Source: a candidate division TA06 bacterium DG_78 (GTDB taxonomy: Bacteria; Hydrothermota; Tepidihabitantia; SM23-42). From it: 11,410 nt of DNA. Where the stretch lies: positions 1-11,410 of the forward strand of contig LJNI01000068.1 of the NCBI GenBank assembly GCA_001303225.1. The letters are read 5' to 3'. Below are positions 1 to 6,856 of the stretch, one piece after another (position 1 is the stretch's first letter; each line of letters begins with the position of its first letter). The notes beneath the pieces are model-generated. The model was not told the DNA's origin and ran no database searches. It saw nothing but the letters and a program-made list of their open reading frames with translations. Both the position numbers and the translations under genes were made by a program.

Positions 1-144
1 GCACTTACTCAGAAGTCATGTATGTCTGAATCAGAAATTATTCAGTATGTGTCTGCTCGACCAAAGCGGGTGAGGCGTATTCTTTCCCAATTAGTAAGAG
101 AGCAATTCTTAAAAATTAAACACCGCGAGTACACCATTGCATGA
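1..144 (+). CDS. C-terminal end of a protein with a possible winged-helix domain (partial)
   Basis: Frame 1 is open from the window edge to a TGA at 142-144, giving the last 47 residues of a protein whose start lies outside the window. The visible part reads like a small winged-helix DNA-binding fold: a helix (SESEIIQYVS), a basic helix (RPKRVRRILSQLVRE) and a short hydrophobic/basic wing ending HREYTIA. This pattern of two helices and a strand at the extreme C-terminus is common in transcription regulators and in winged-helix tails of other proteins. The family cannot be named from 47 residues. No RBS or start is visible because the gene is cut. Confidence 0.55.
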   Translation, partial: ALTQKSCMSESEIIQYVSARPKRVRRILSQLVREQFLKIKHREYTIA

Positions 145-172
145 GGTTTTGTGATATCAAGACACTTAAGCC

Positions 173-200
173 TTGACACATGAGAAATTGTGTCTATAAT
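173..200 (+). promoter_or_regulatory. Sigma70-type promoter with operator-like inverted repeat between -35 and -10
   Basis: A perfect TTGACA (173-178) and a perfect TATAAT (195-200) are separated by 16 bp, predicting transcription from about 207. The spacer carries an inverted repeat, GACACA (175-180) and TGTGTC (189-194) with 8 bp between, where a repressor could block RNA polymerase. No convincing ORF with an RBS follows before the tRNA. The transcript could therefore be a short non-coding RNA, an upstream leader of the tRNA/chaperonin unit, or both. The arrangement is unlike CIRCE, whose half-sites are 9 bp (TTAGCACTC-N9-GAGTGCTAA). Confidence 0.6.
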
Positions 201-338
201 GAGTCAGTGTAATCATTCTGTCCGTCATTTCCATATGATTATGTTTGTGATTACCCAGGATATTCATGGACGTATTGGAATCTTGGTGGTGGATTGTTTA
301 TTGAAATCTCATATTATCTTTTCCCCCTTTGTTTTTAG

Positions 339-366
339 TTGACAAAACTAAACTTTTGGATATAAT
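339..366 (+). promoter_or_regulatory. Sigma70-type promoter of tRNA-Val
   Basis: TTGACA (339-344) and TATAAT (361-366) are both perfect and separated by 16 bp. Predicted transcription starts near 373, a few bases before the mature tRNA 5' end at 379. It is the closest recognisable promoter to the 494-2933 chaperonin operon as well, since no -35/-10 pair can be seen between the tRNA and the first gene. Confidence 0.8.
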
Positions 367-378
367 ATACTGTCTAAA

Positions 379-452
379 GGGCGAATAGCTCAGTTGGCTA
401 GAGCGTCTCCCTTACAAGGAGAAGGTCACCCGTTCAAGTCGGGTTTCGCCCA
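379..452 (+). tRNA. tRNA-Val, anticodon UAC
   Basis: A complete cloverleaf can be drawn by eye. The acceptor stem GGGCGAA (379-385) pairs with TTCGCCC (445-451), with discriminator A at 452. The D arm is GCTC...GAGC. The anticodon stem TCTCC/GGAGA encloses the loop CTTACAA, which puts TAC at positions 34-36 (valine, reading GUA and by wobble GUG). The T arm ACCCG/CGGGT encloses TTCAAGT. CCA is not encoded (TAG follows the discriminator), so it must be added by nucleotidyltransferase. There is no T-run terminator after it; the next gene's RBS begins only about 28 bp downstream. Confidence 0.95.
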
Positions 453-480
453 TAGAGCTAGTGTTCTGTACGTGTAATAA

Positions 481-486
481 AAGGAG
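481..486 (+). promoter_or_regulatory. Shine-Dalgarno site fixing the start at 494
   Basis: AAGGAG lies 7 bp before a GTG at 494. This decides against the in-frame upstream GTG at 461, which has no SD and would add eleven residues (MFCTCNKRRRD) foreign to the family. Confidence 0.75.
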
Positions 487-493
487 AAGAGAC

Positions 494-1000
494 GTGCCTA
501 AGGGACATAGAGGTATACGAGGAGGGTTGAAACCTCATCTCGAAGATCCCTATCTATCGAGGAAAAGCTATAGAGAACCAACACTCTGCCCCCGCTGCGG
601 CCTTGTTTACAAGCGACGGCGTTGGCAAAAAATAGCTGATTTCGACCCAAAAATGGCAGTGGAGCATCACAAGTGCCCTGCATGTCGGAAAGAAGAAGAC
701 CACTATGTGATGGGGATTGTTTATATTAAGGGTGATTTTTTTGAGCAGAGGCGTGAAGAAATTATAAATATGTTAAAGAATGAGGAGAAAAAAGAGATTA
801 TTCATAACCCTCTCGATAGAATCATTGATATAGTTGAGGATAAAGACGCTGTGAGAGTGGAGACAACGTCAGAGAATTTAGCAGTTCACTTAGGTCGTAT
901 GCTCTATCATTCGTATGGTGGTGATGTCGAGTACAAATTCTCTGATGAACAAAAATTGGCGAGAGTTTTTTGGCATAGAGAAAAGAAGGAGGTAAAATGA
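494..1000 (+). CDS. BCAM0308-like zinc-ribbon protein
   Basis: A predicted 168-residue protein starting at GTG 494, chosen because of the AAGGAG at 481-486. The N-terminus is basic ([11 protein letters not shown]). Two CxxC knuckles, C32/C35 (CPRCG) and C61/C64 (CPAC), should bind one zinc. The C-terminal half is an alpha/beta domain ending with a segment (about 130-165) on the pattern '[11 protein letters not shown]...[12 protein letters not shown]...RVFW'. This layout matches the BCAM0308 family, which is related to the zinc-ribbon part of NMD3. The molecular function of the bacterial family is not established; a role in RNA, ribosome or protein quality control is only inferred. Its stop overlaps the groES start as ATGA, so it is probably translationally coupled to groES and shares its expression. 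Confidence 0.75.
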   Translation: MPKGHRGIRGGLKPHLEDPYLSRKSYREPTLCPRCGLVYKRRRWQKIADFDPKMAVEHHKCPACRKEEDHYVMGIVYIKGDFFEQRREEIINMLKNEEKKEIIHNPLDRIIDIVEDKDAVRVETTSENLAVHLGRMLYHSYGGDVEYKFSDEQKLARVFWHREKKEVK

Positions 1001-1290
1001 AAATAAAACCACTACATGATCACATTCTTGTTGAAAGGATTGAAGAAGAGATAAAGAAAGGTGGTATTATTATCCCTGATACGGCAAAGGAAAAGCCTCA
1101 GCAGGGAAAGGTAATTGCAGTAGGCGATGGCCGTAGAGACGAAAAAGGAAGTAAAATTCCATTGGCAGTGAAGAAAGGAGATCTTATCCTCTTTGGTAAA
1201 TATTCAGGTTCAGAGATTAAGCTTGCCGATAAAGAGTATTTAATCATTCGTGAGGATGATATTTTAGGTATCATTGAGAAAGAAAAATAG
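997..1290 (+). CDS. groES: Co-chaperonin GroES
   Basis: A 97-residue protein, the normal length for GroES (Cpn10), the heptameric lid that caps the GroEL cavity and encloses substrate during ATP-driven folding in the cytoplasm. The N-terminal strand ([12 protein letters not shown]) is typical. The mobile loop spans about residues 16-34 and carries the GroEL-binding hydrophobic tripeptide in GGIIIP. The PxxGKVIAVG turn and the C-terminal strands ([25 protein letters not shown]) are all present. A strong AAGGAGG at 986-992 sits 4 bp before the ATG, inside the previous gene, and the ATG overlaps that gene's TGA. groEL begins 17 bp downstream. Confidence 0.98.
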   Translation: MKIKPLHDHILVERIEEEIKKGGIIIPDTAKEKPQQGKVIAVGDGRRDEKGSKIPLAVKKGDLILFGKYSGSEIKLADKEYLIIREDDILGIIEKEK

Positions 1291-1304
1291 AAAAAGGAGA
1301 TTAA

Positions 1305-2933
<1,629 letters not shown>

Positions 2934-2944
2934 AAGATAGTATT

Positions 2945-2997
2945 TGGGTTAGGGTGTAGAAGCTTGATATCCAGCATCCTACCCCTAACCCATTTTT
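2945..2997 (+). terminator. Rho-independent terminator of the groESL operon
   Basis: The arm TGGGTTAGGG (2945-2954) pairs with CCCTAACCCA (2983-2992). The stem continues with GTAG (2956-2959) against CTAC (2979-2982) after a single bulged T, with a further weaker stem inside the loop. TTTTT follows at once (2993-2997). It lies 12 bp after the groEL stop. Confidence 0.92.
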
Positions 2998-3047
2998 GCG
3001 TATGCCTTTAATCGTCTTGTATTGCCCTAAATTGCTTTATAAATAAT

Positions 3048-3338
3048 ATGCCAACGTACGAATACGAATGTATAAGGTGTAATTATCGTTTTGAAGAATT
3101 CCAGAAGATAACCGACAAAGCGCTCACCACCTGTCCGAAGTGCAAAGGCAAATTGAGACGACTCATTACTGGCGGAGCTGGTCTTATATTCAAAGGCAGT
3201 GGGTTTTACATAACCGATTACAAAAAATCACATTTGCCGCAGGTGAAGGAAAAAGAGAGTAAGGATCTTAAAAAACCCGATAAAGAAGCAAAAGTTCCGG
3301 CAAAGAAACCTTCAAAACAAGAGGATAAGAAACAGTAG
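3048..3338 (+). CDS. FmdB-family zinc-ribbon protein
   Basis: A 96-residue protein. It opens with the family signature MPTYEYEC and carries two CxxC pairs, C8/C11 and C29/C32, which form a small zinc ribbon. This is followed by the typical LRRLITGG...FKGSGFYITDYK segment (about 36-65). The last ~30 residues are a Lys/Pro/Glu-rich, probably disordered tail. FmdB-like proteins are widespread and were named as putative regulators of formamidase/amidase genes; no general function is established. There is no Shine-Dalgarno before the ATG. The sequence just upstream (TATAAA at 3038-3043) is -10-like, so a very short or absent leader is possible, but no good -35 supports it. Confidence 0.88.
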   Translation: MPTYEYECIRCNYRFEEFQKITDKALTTCPKCKGKLRRLITGGAGLIFKGSGFYITDYKKSHLPQVKEKESKDLKKPDKEAKVPAKKPSKQEDKKQ

Positions 3339-3386
3339 TATACATAACTTCAATGCACAACATCGCAAAGTTTTTAATTATTTTAG

Positions 3387-3411
3387 GGTACAGGATTTTC
3401 AATCCTATACC
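3387..3411. repeat. Compact stem-loop with 3-nt loop
   Basis: GGTA-C-AGGATT (3387-3397) pairs with AATCCT-A-TACC (3401-3411) around the loop TTC: ten pairs with one C/A mismatch. No T-run follows, so it is not a classical terminator. It lies between the FmdB-like gene and the DUF2905-type gene. Short palindromes of this kind are often members of dispersed intergenic repeat families, which cannot be tested in one window. Confidence 0.6.
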
Positions 3412-3432
3412 TCGATTATGGTGATAACAGAT

Positions 3433-3493
3433 AGATTACAGTGATAGTCAAAGGTTATGTATCGCTGTAATCTTGTTAAAAATCACTGTAATC
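3433..3493. repeat. 12-nt repeat in one inverted and two direct copies (mutually exclusive hairpins)
   Basis: GATTACAGTGAT (3434-3445) is the exact reverse complement of ATCACTGTAATC (3482-3493). With one G-T wobble it also pairs with ATCGCTGTAATC (3461-3472), extendable to 14 pairs. The two right-hand copies are 21 bp apart, about two helical turns. Either a protein-binding array or an RNA element with two competing hairpins just upstream of the gene at 3507 would give this pattern. A further 9-bp inverted repeat links ATACATAAC (3340-3348) with GTTATGTAT (3454-3462). Confidence 0.6.
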
Positions 3494-3506
3494 AACGCCG
3501 AACGAA

Positions 3507-3701
3507 GTGAGGCTTATTTTAGGTCTACTATTTATTATTCTTGGGGTTCTTTTTTACATTACACCAAAGATTCATTTTTTTAGACTTCCTGGAGATATTG
3601 TTATCAAACGTGAGCATTTCGTCTTTCATCTACCTGTTACGACAACTATCATTGTTTCCATTGTCGTAACGATTATTCTCAATCTCATTTTTAAGAAGTA
3701 A
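3507..3701 (+). CDS. Small two-helix membrane protein, DUF2905 type
   Basis: A 64-residue protein from GTG 3507. It has a first transmembrane helix (about 2-19, RLILGLLFIILGVLFYI), a short polar loop with FRLPGDIVIKREHFVFHLPVTTT (given here in two pieces: FRLPGDIVIKRE, HFVFHLPVTTT) and a second helix (about 45-62). The PGDI...F.FHFPLTT-like loop between two helices is the pattern of the DUF2905 family. These are inner-membrane proteins of unknown function. No Shine-Dalgarno precedes the GTG, but no other start fits the family length. The start codon sits at the right side of the structured intergenic repeat region. Confidence 0.72.
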   Translation: MRLILGLLFIILGVLFYITPKIHFFRLPGDIVIKREHFVFHLPVTTTIIVSIVVTIILNLIFKK

Positions 3702-3726
3702 TATATTTCCTCTCTATACACCACAA

Positions 3727-3754
3727 TTGATTTTTTCTTGAAAATAAGTATGTT
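3727..3754 (+). promoter_or_regulatory. Weak promoter-like pair before lpxB
   Basis: TTGATT (3727-3732) and TATGTT (3749-3754), each matching 4 of 6 consensus bases, are 16 bp apart and end 5 bp before the ATG at 3760. The geometry equals that of the strong leaderless-type promoters at 6026, 11219 and 11305. The match is weak and may be chance. Confidence 0.3.
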
Positions 3755-3759
3755 TATTC

Positions 3760-4803
3760 ATGCTGATGGAGAAACTATCAATCAAAAATCCAGTGTTTAT
3801 GTGTGCTGGTGAACCCTCTGGAGATATGTATGCTGGACTTTTGGTTCAGAGATTAAAAAAAGAAATGCCCAATGTAGAAGTGTATGGAGTCGGGGGTGAA
3901 GAGATAAAGAACAGCGGCGCAGAGGTCATTGAGACTTACAGGAATCTAATGACATTTGGCTTGTCCCCTGGGATTTTCTCTGTTTTGAGGAATTGGCGAT
4001 TATACAGAAAAATCGGCAAAATGATATATCGCACAAACCCAAAAACATTCATTGCGGTTGCCTATCCAGGGCTGAATCTATTACTCTGCAGGTATGCCAG
4101 GAAATTAGGTTGTCGAATATACTACTTTTTACCGCCGCAGATATGGGCTTGGGGGAATTTTAGAAAATATTTTATCAGGCGGTGGGTTGATAAGATTATT
4201 TCAGTATTTCCGTTCGAGTATGAATTTTATAAAAAGATTGGCATCGAGACATTTTATTTTGAAAATCCTCTAATCGAAAAATTAAACCAATACAAAAGAA
4301 CCGATTTTAACAAACACATCGGATTTATGCCAGGTTCTCGCACGAATCAAATCAAACGAAATCTTCCGATAATGATTGAATTAATGAAAAAAATTAATAA
4401 AGAAGATGCTGGGCTAAAGTTCGTTTTAATTTTGCATCCGAGTGAATTACTATTAAAAAATACGTGGCTCATCACATTATTCAAAAATCTAGAAAGTTCA
4501 CTTAAACATAGGATAAAAATTATTATGACTGATCGATACCAGGTAATGAAAAATTGTGATATACTCGTAACATCTTCGGGTACTGCATCACTCGAAGCAG
4601 CGTTCATGAAAATACCTCAGGTATTTTTCCACCGGCCTTCTTTTTTCGATTTCTATGTTTTTAAAAGATTTATAAAAATCAAGGAATTTAACTTAGCCAA
4701 TCTGTATTTTAATAGAAAGATTGTGCACGGTATTGTATTTTATAATAAAAACCAGGTTTTGGATAATTTAGCTAGATTTATATATAATTATATTCCCTGC
4801 TGA
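3760..4803 (+). CDS. lpxB: Lipid-A-disaccharide synthase LpxB
   Basis: A GT19-family enzyme that joins UDP-2,3-diacylglucosamine and lipid X to make the lipid A disaccharide at the inner membrane. Visible hallmarks are CAGEPSGDMYAG (15-26), PPQIWAWG (near 126-133), FPFEYEFYKKIG, MPGSRTNQIKRNLP (replacing the usual LPGSR), SSGTASLEAA, and the membrane-facing C-terminal segment FNLANLYFNRKIVHGIV. At 347 residues it is shorter than the usual ~380: it stops about 30-35 residues early, losing the last helix that normally follows the LANLL region. All motifs are intact, so a functional short form is more likely than a pseudogene. The gene is visibly more AT-rich than groEL. It has no clear SD; ATG 3766 is an alternative start. 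No other lipid A gene is in the window. Confidence 0.93.
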   Translation: MLMEKLSIKNPVFMCAGEPSGDMYAGLLVQRLKKEMPNVEVYGVGGEEIKNSGAEVIETYRNLMTFGLSPGIFSVLRNWRLYRKIGKMIYRTNPKTFIAVAYPGLNLLLCRYARKLGCRIYYFLPPQIWAWGNFRKYFIRRWVDKIISVFPFEYEFYKKIGIETFYFENPLIEKLNQYKRTDFNKHIGFMPGSRTNQIKRNLPIMIELMKKINKEDAGLKFVLILHPSELLLKNTWLITLFKNLESSLKHRIKIIMTDRYQVMKNCDILVTSSGTASLEAAFMKIPQVFFHRPSFFDFYVFKRFIKIKEFNLANLYFNRKIVHGIVFYNKNQVLDNLARFIYNYIPC

Positions 4804-4841
4804 AGGTGTTATTGACTTTACAAAAAGAAAACATAGAAATA

Positions 4842-4869
4842 TTGACATTTATAGTTTCGTGACTATTAT
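4842..4869 (+). promoter_or_regulatory. Probable promoter of the glycan-locus amidotransferase
   Basis: A perfect TTGACA (4842-4847) is followed after 16 bp by TATTAT (4864-4869), predicting a leader of about 75 nt. A second TTGACT lies at 4812-4817. Downstream the leader contains two ACGAAAT copies (4890-4896, 4900-4906), complementary to TTTCGT at 4855-4860, and an SD-like GAGGAGA (4937-4943) 8 bp before the ATG at 4952. Confidence 0.55.
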
Positions 4870-4951
4870 TGCAATATGATTTTTAATAGACGAAATTATA
4901 CGAAATGTAATTCATTTTTAATCAGTTGAAGAAAACGAGGAGACATGAAAG

Positions 4952-5968
4952 ATGGATTTTTGTAAAAAATGCCTTCTTCCAGAAACATATCCAAAACTAT
5001 ATTTAAACTCCGAAGGATATTGTAATGTGTGTGTTGCATATGAGCAAAAATTTAAGAATTATGATCCAGTAAAAGCTGAACAGGAATTGAGAAAAAAACT
5101 CGAAGAGGCGAGCAGAAAAAATAACAAGTTGGTTGTGACGTGCAGCGGAGGAATTGATAGTTCATATGTTCTGTATCTATGCAGAACAAAGTATAACCTT
5201 GATATCATCGGTGCTCACTTTGACCATGGGTTTCAATCAAAGGCTGCTCAAGAAAATTTACATAATTTGAGTGAAAGCTTGCATTTTCCAATCATCACGG
5301 TAAAGCCGAATTTAGACATCTTGTATAAATTGTATCGTGACTTTTTGTTAAGAACCGGAGATTTCTGTACTCCGTGTTGCCAGGGTTGTTGCCGTGTTGG
5401 GTTTATCGTAGCGGGGAGTCATAATATACAAACAATTATCCATGGGGGCGTATCTGGATCACGAATTGAATTCAATGTTTTAGGAATGCTCAAACATCAT
5501 TATGAGAGATTTATGAAGATCATCGAGGATGACTATAGTAGTGAGGAATTACAAGCTTTACTAACACCAACAGATGAAATTAAAAAATTTAATCTGATTT
5601 CACTCCCTCAATATATACACTGGGATGAAAGGGAAATTATAAACCTGTTAAAAAATGAATTTAAGTGGAAACCATTACCGAATGGCAGGACACGGTATGT
5701 CGATTGTCTTATAGCAGATGTGGCAGATTACTTTCTACAACGTAAATTTGGATTTTCAAGACAGTGGATGATAGTTTCGGCAAATATCCGGGCGGGTTTT
5801 ATTGATCCAGAACAAGGTCGTATCATGATCAAAAGCAAAGAGGCAAAAATCACTGAAGAACCGAGAGAAGCGATTAATATATTATTAGATAAGACTATGC
5901 TTACAAGAAAACAAATCGAAGGACTTCCCTTTTATACGAGTGAACCAGCCGTAAGATACCTACGCTGA
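4952..5968 (+). CDS. PP-loop N-acetyl sugar amidotransferase (WbpG/PseA-like)
   Basis: A 338-residue N-type ATP-pyrophosphatase. The N-terminus has the family's paired cysteines, CKKCLLPETYP (C4, C7) and CNVC (C24, C27). The PP-loop is SGGIDSS (65-71), followed by AHFDHGF and a dense cysteine patch FCTPCCQGCC (138-147). The C-terminal half has KFNLISLPQYIHWDE and RKFGFSRQW, as in N-acetyl sugar amidotransferases. These enzymes adenylate a sugar and replace oxygen by ammonia-derived nitrogen, making acetamidino or related groups on surface sugars. They usually work with HisH/HisF-like ammonia-supplying partners, and none is in this window. The start at 4952 follows GAGGAGA. The nearby ATG at 4945 runs into a stop after six codons. 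A tRNA-thiolating PP-loop enzyme is a less likely alternative. Confidence 0.85.
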   Translation: MDFCKKCLLPETYPKLYLNSEGYCNVCVAYEQKFKNYDPVKAEQELRKKLEEASRKNNKLVVTCSGGIDSSYVLYLCRTKYNLDIIGAHFDHGFQSKAAQENLHNLSESLHFPIITVKPNLDILYKLYRDFLLRTGDFCTPCCQGCCRVGFIVAGSHNIQTIIHGGVSGSRIEFNVLGMLKHHYERFMKIIEDDYSSEELQALLTPTDEIKKFNLISLPQYIHWDEREIINLLKNEFKWKPLPNGRTRYVDCLIADVADYFLQRKFGFSRQWMIVSANIRAGFIDPEQGRIMIKSKEAKITEEPREAINILLDKTMLTRKQIEGLPFYTSEPAVRYLR

Positions 5969-5991
5969 TATTGCTAAAACAGTAGATATTA

Positions 5992-6020
5992 TTGACGAAT
6001 TGAGTAAATTTAGATATAAT
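5992..6020 (+). promoter_or_regulatory. Sigma70-type promoter predicting a leaderless mRNA
   Basis: TTGACG (5992-5997) and perfect TATAAT (6015-6020) are 17 bp apart. Only five bases (AAAAA) separate the -10 box from the ATG at 6026, so transcription should start on or next to the start codon. No Shine-Dalgarno can fit. Confidence 0.8.
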
Positions 6021-6025
6021 AAAAA

Positions 6026-6856
6026 ATGAATGTAATTACCAGCCCATTTGGGCTAGGAGAAAAACTGATTCTCGAATTGGTAAATAGAGGAGAGTCAGTC
6101 TATACACTCTTTCCGTCACCAAAAGATGTACCCATGTCTTTCCTTGGAAAAATTCATCTGAAGTACGGTTTTACAAAATTGGGCCACGATACGCACCTTG
6201 AGAAGTCTCTGCCAAAAAAGGCCGAGACTATATTCCATGTTCATGATGAATACACTGGTTCATTTCCCCATTTATTTAAATCGAATACGCTTGCAACCTT
6301 ACTCCTGTTAGATTGGGCGAGAAGTGTTGGTGCTGAGAAATTTATCTATCTTTCAAGTGGAGAGGTTTATGGCCAGGGCACAATGATCAATGAAAAAATT
6401 GCATATAATCCTCGTAGTTTCTATGCAACAACAAAATTTGAGGCTGAGGTTCTCATGCGATACTACTATCGGTCTTTTGAGATAACAACACTGAGAATGT
6501 TCTTTGCATTTGGTAAAAATGATAATCAGGGCTATATAGCGAACTTATTTTCATCAATAACTTCTGCAGGAAGTATTGAGACAGACTACGGTGTAATTAG
6601 TCCAACATTTACTGACGATTGTGTTGCACCAATTATTAATGCCCGTGATAGTAAAGGTAGCCAAATATTTAATTTCTGTGGTAGTTCGATTACAGTTGCA
6701 GAAATTGTGGACAAAATCAAAACAGTGTGTAATAAATCACCGAAAAAAATCAGTACAGGCAACGTAAAGCTCATCGGTGATAATACCAAGGCAAAAGAGG
6801 TGTTGGGGTACAAGGAGACACCGATTCAAGATGCACTTAAAAACTCGTTCGGATAA
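6026..6856 (+). CDS. NAD-dependent epimerase/dehydratase, extended SDR family (short form)
   Basis: A 276-residue extended short-chain dehydrogenase/reductase. The catalytic features are clear: FIYLSSGEVYG (106-116, with the active-site Ser) and YATTK (Y133, K137), then LRMFFAFGKND and the substrate-side segment IFNFCGSSITVAEIVDKI. Family members interconvert nucleotide sugars such as UDP- or GDP-hexoses. The N-terminal Rossmann glycine motif is degenerate: MNVITSPFGLGE keeps only two of the three glycines of GxxGxxG. The protein is also shorter than the usual 300-330. Because the -10 box lies five bases before ATG 6026, the short N-terminus appears to be real. The exact substrate cannot be told. 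The stop overlaps the next ATG (TAATG). Confidence 0.88.
   Translation: MNVITSPFGLGEKLILELVNRGESVYTLFPSPKDVPMSFLGKIHLKYGFTKLGHDTHLEKSLPKKAETIFHVHDEYTGSFPHLFKSNTLATLLLLDWARSVGAEKFIYLSSGEVYGQGTMINEKIAYNPRSFYATTKFEAEVLMRYYYRSFEITTLRMFFAFGKNDNQGYIANLFSSITSAGSIETDYGVISPTFTDDCVAPIINARDSKGSQIFNFCGSSITVAEIVDKIKTVCNKSPKKISTGNVKLIGDNTKAKEVLGYKETPIQDALKNSFG

Noticed and set aside
199..342. A 48-codon ATG ORF between the first promoter and the tRNA
   Set aside because: Its ATG overlaps the TATAAT box of the promoter at 173-200, so it cannot be translated from that transcript. There is no RBS, and the composition is unlike a folded protein.
461..493. Upstream GTG start for the BCAM0308-like protein
   Set aside because: No Shine-Dalgarno, and the extra residues do not match the family. 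GTG 494 has AAGGAG at the right distance and gives the expected MPKG start.
145..996. CIRCE/HrcA operator for the groESL operon
   Set aside because: No TTAGCACTC-N9-GAGTGCTAA or close variant is seen. The only palindrome near a promoter is the 6-8-6 repeat at 175-194.
3760..4803. lpxB as a pseudogene because it is short
   Set aside because: All family motifs are intact and in frame with no internal stop. Only the terminal helix is missing.
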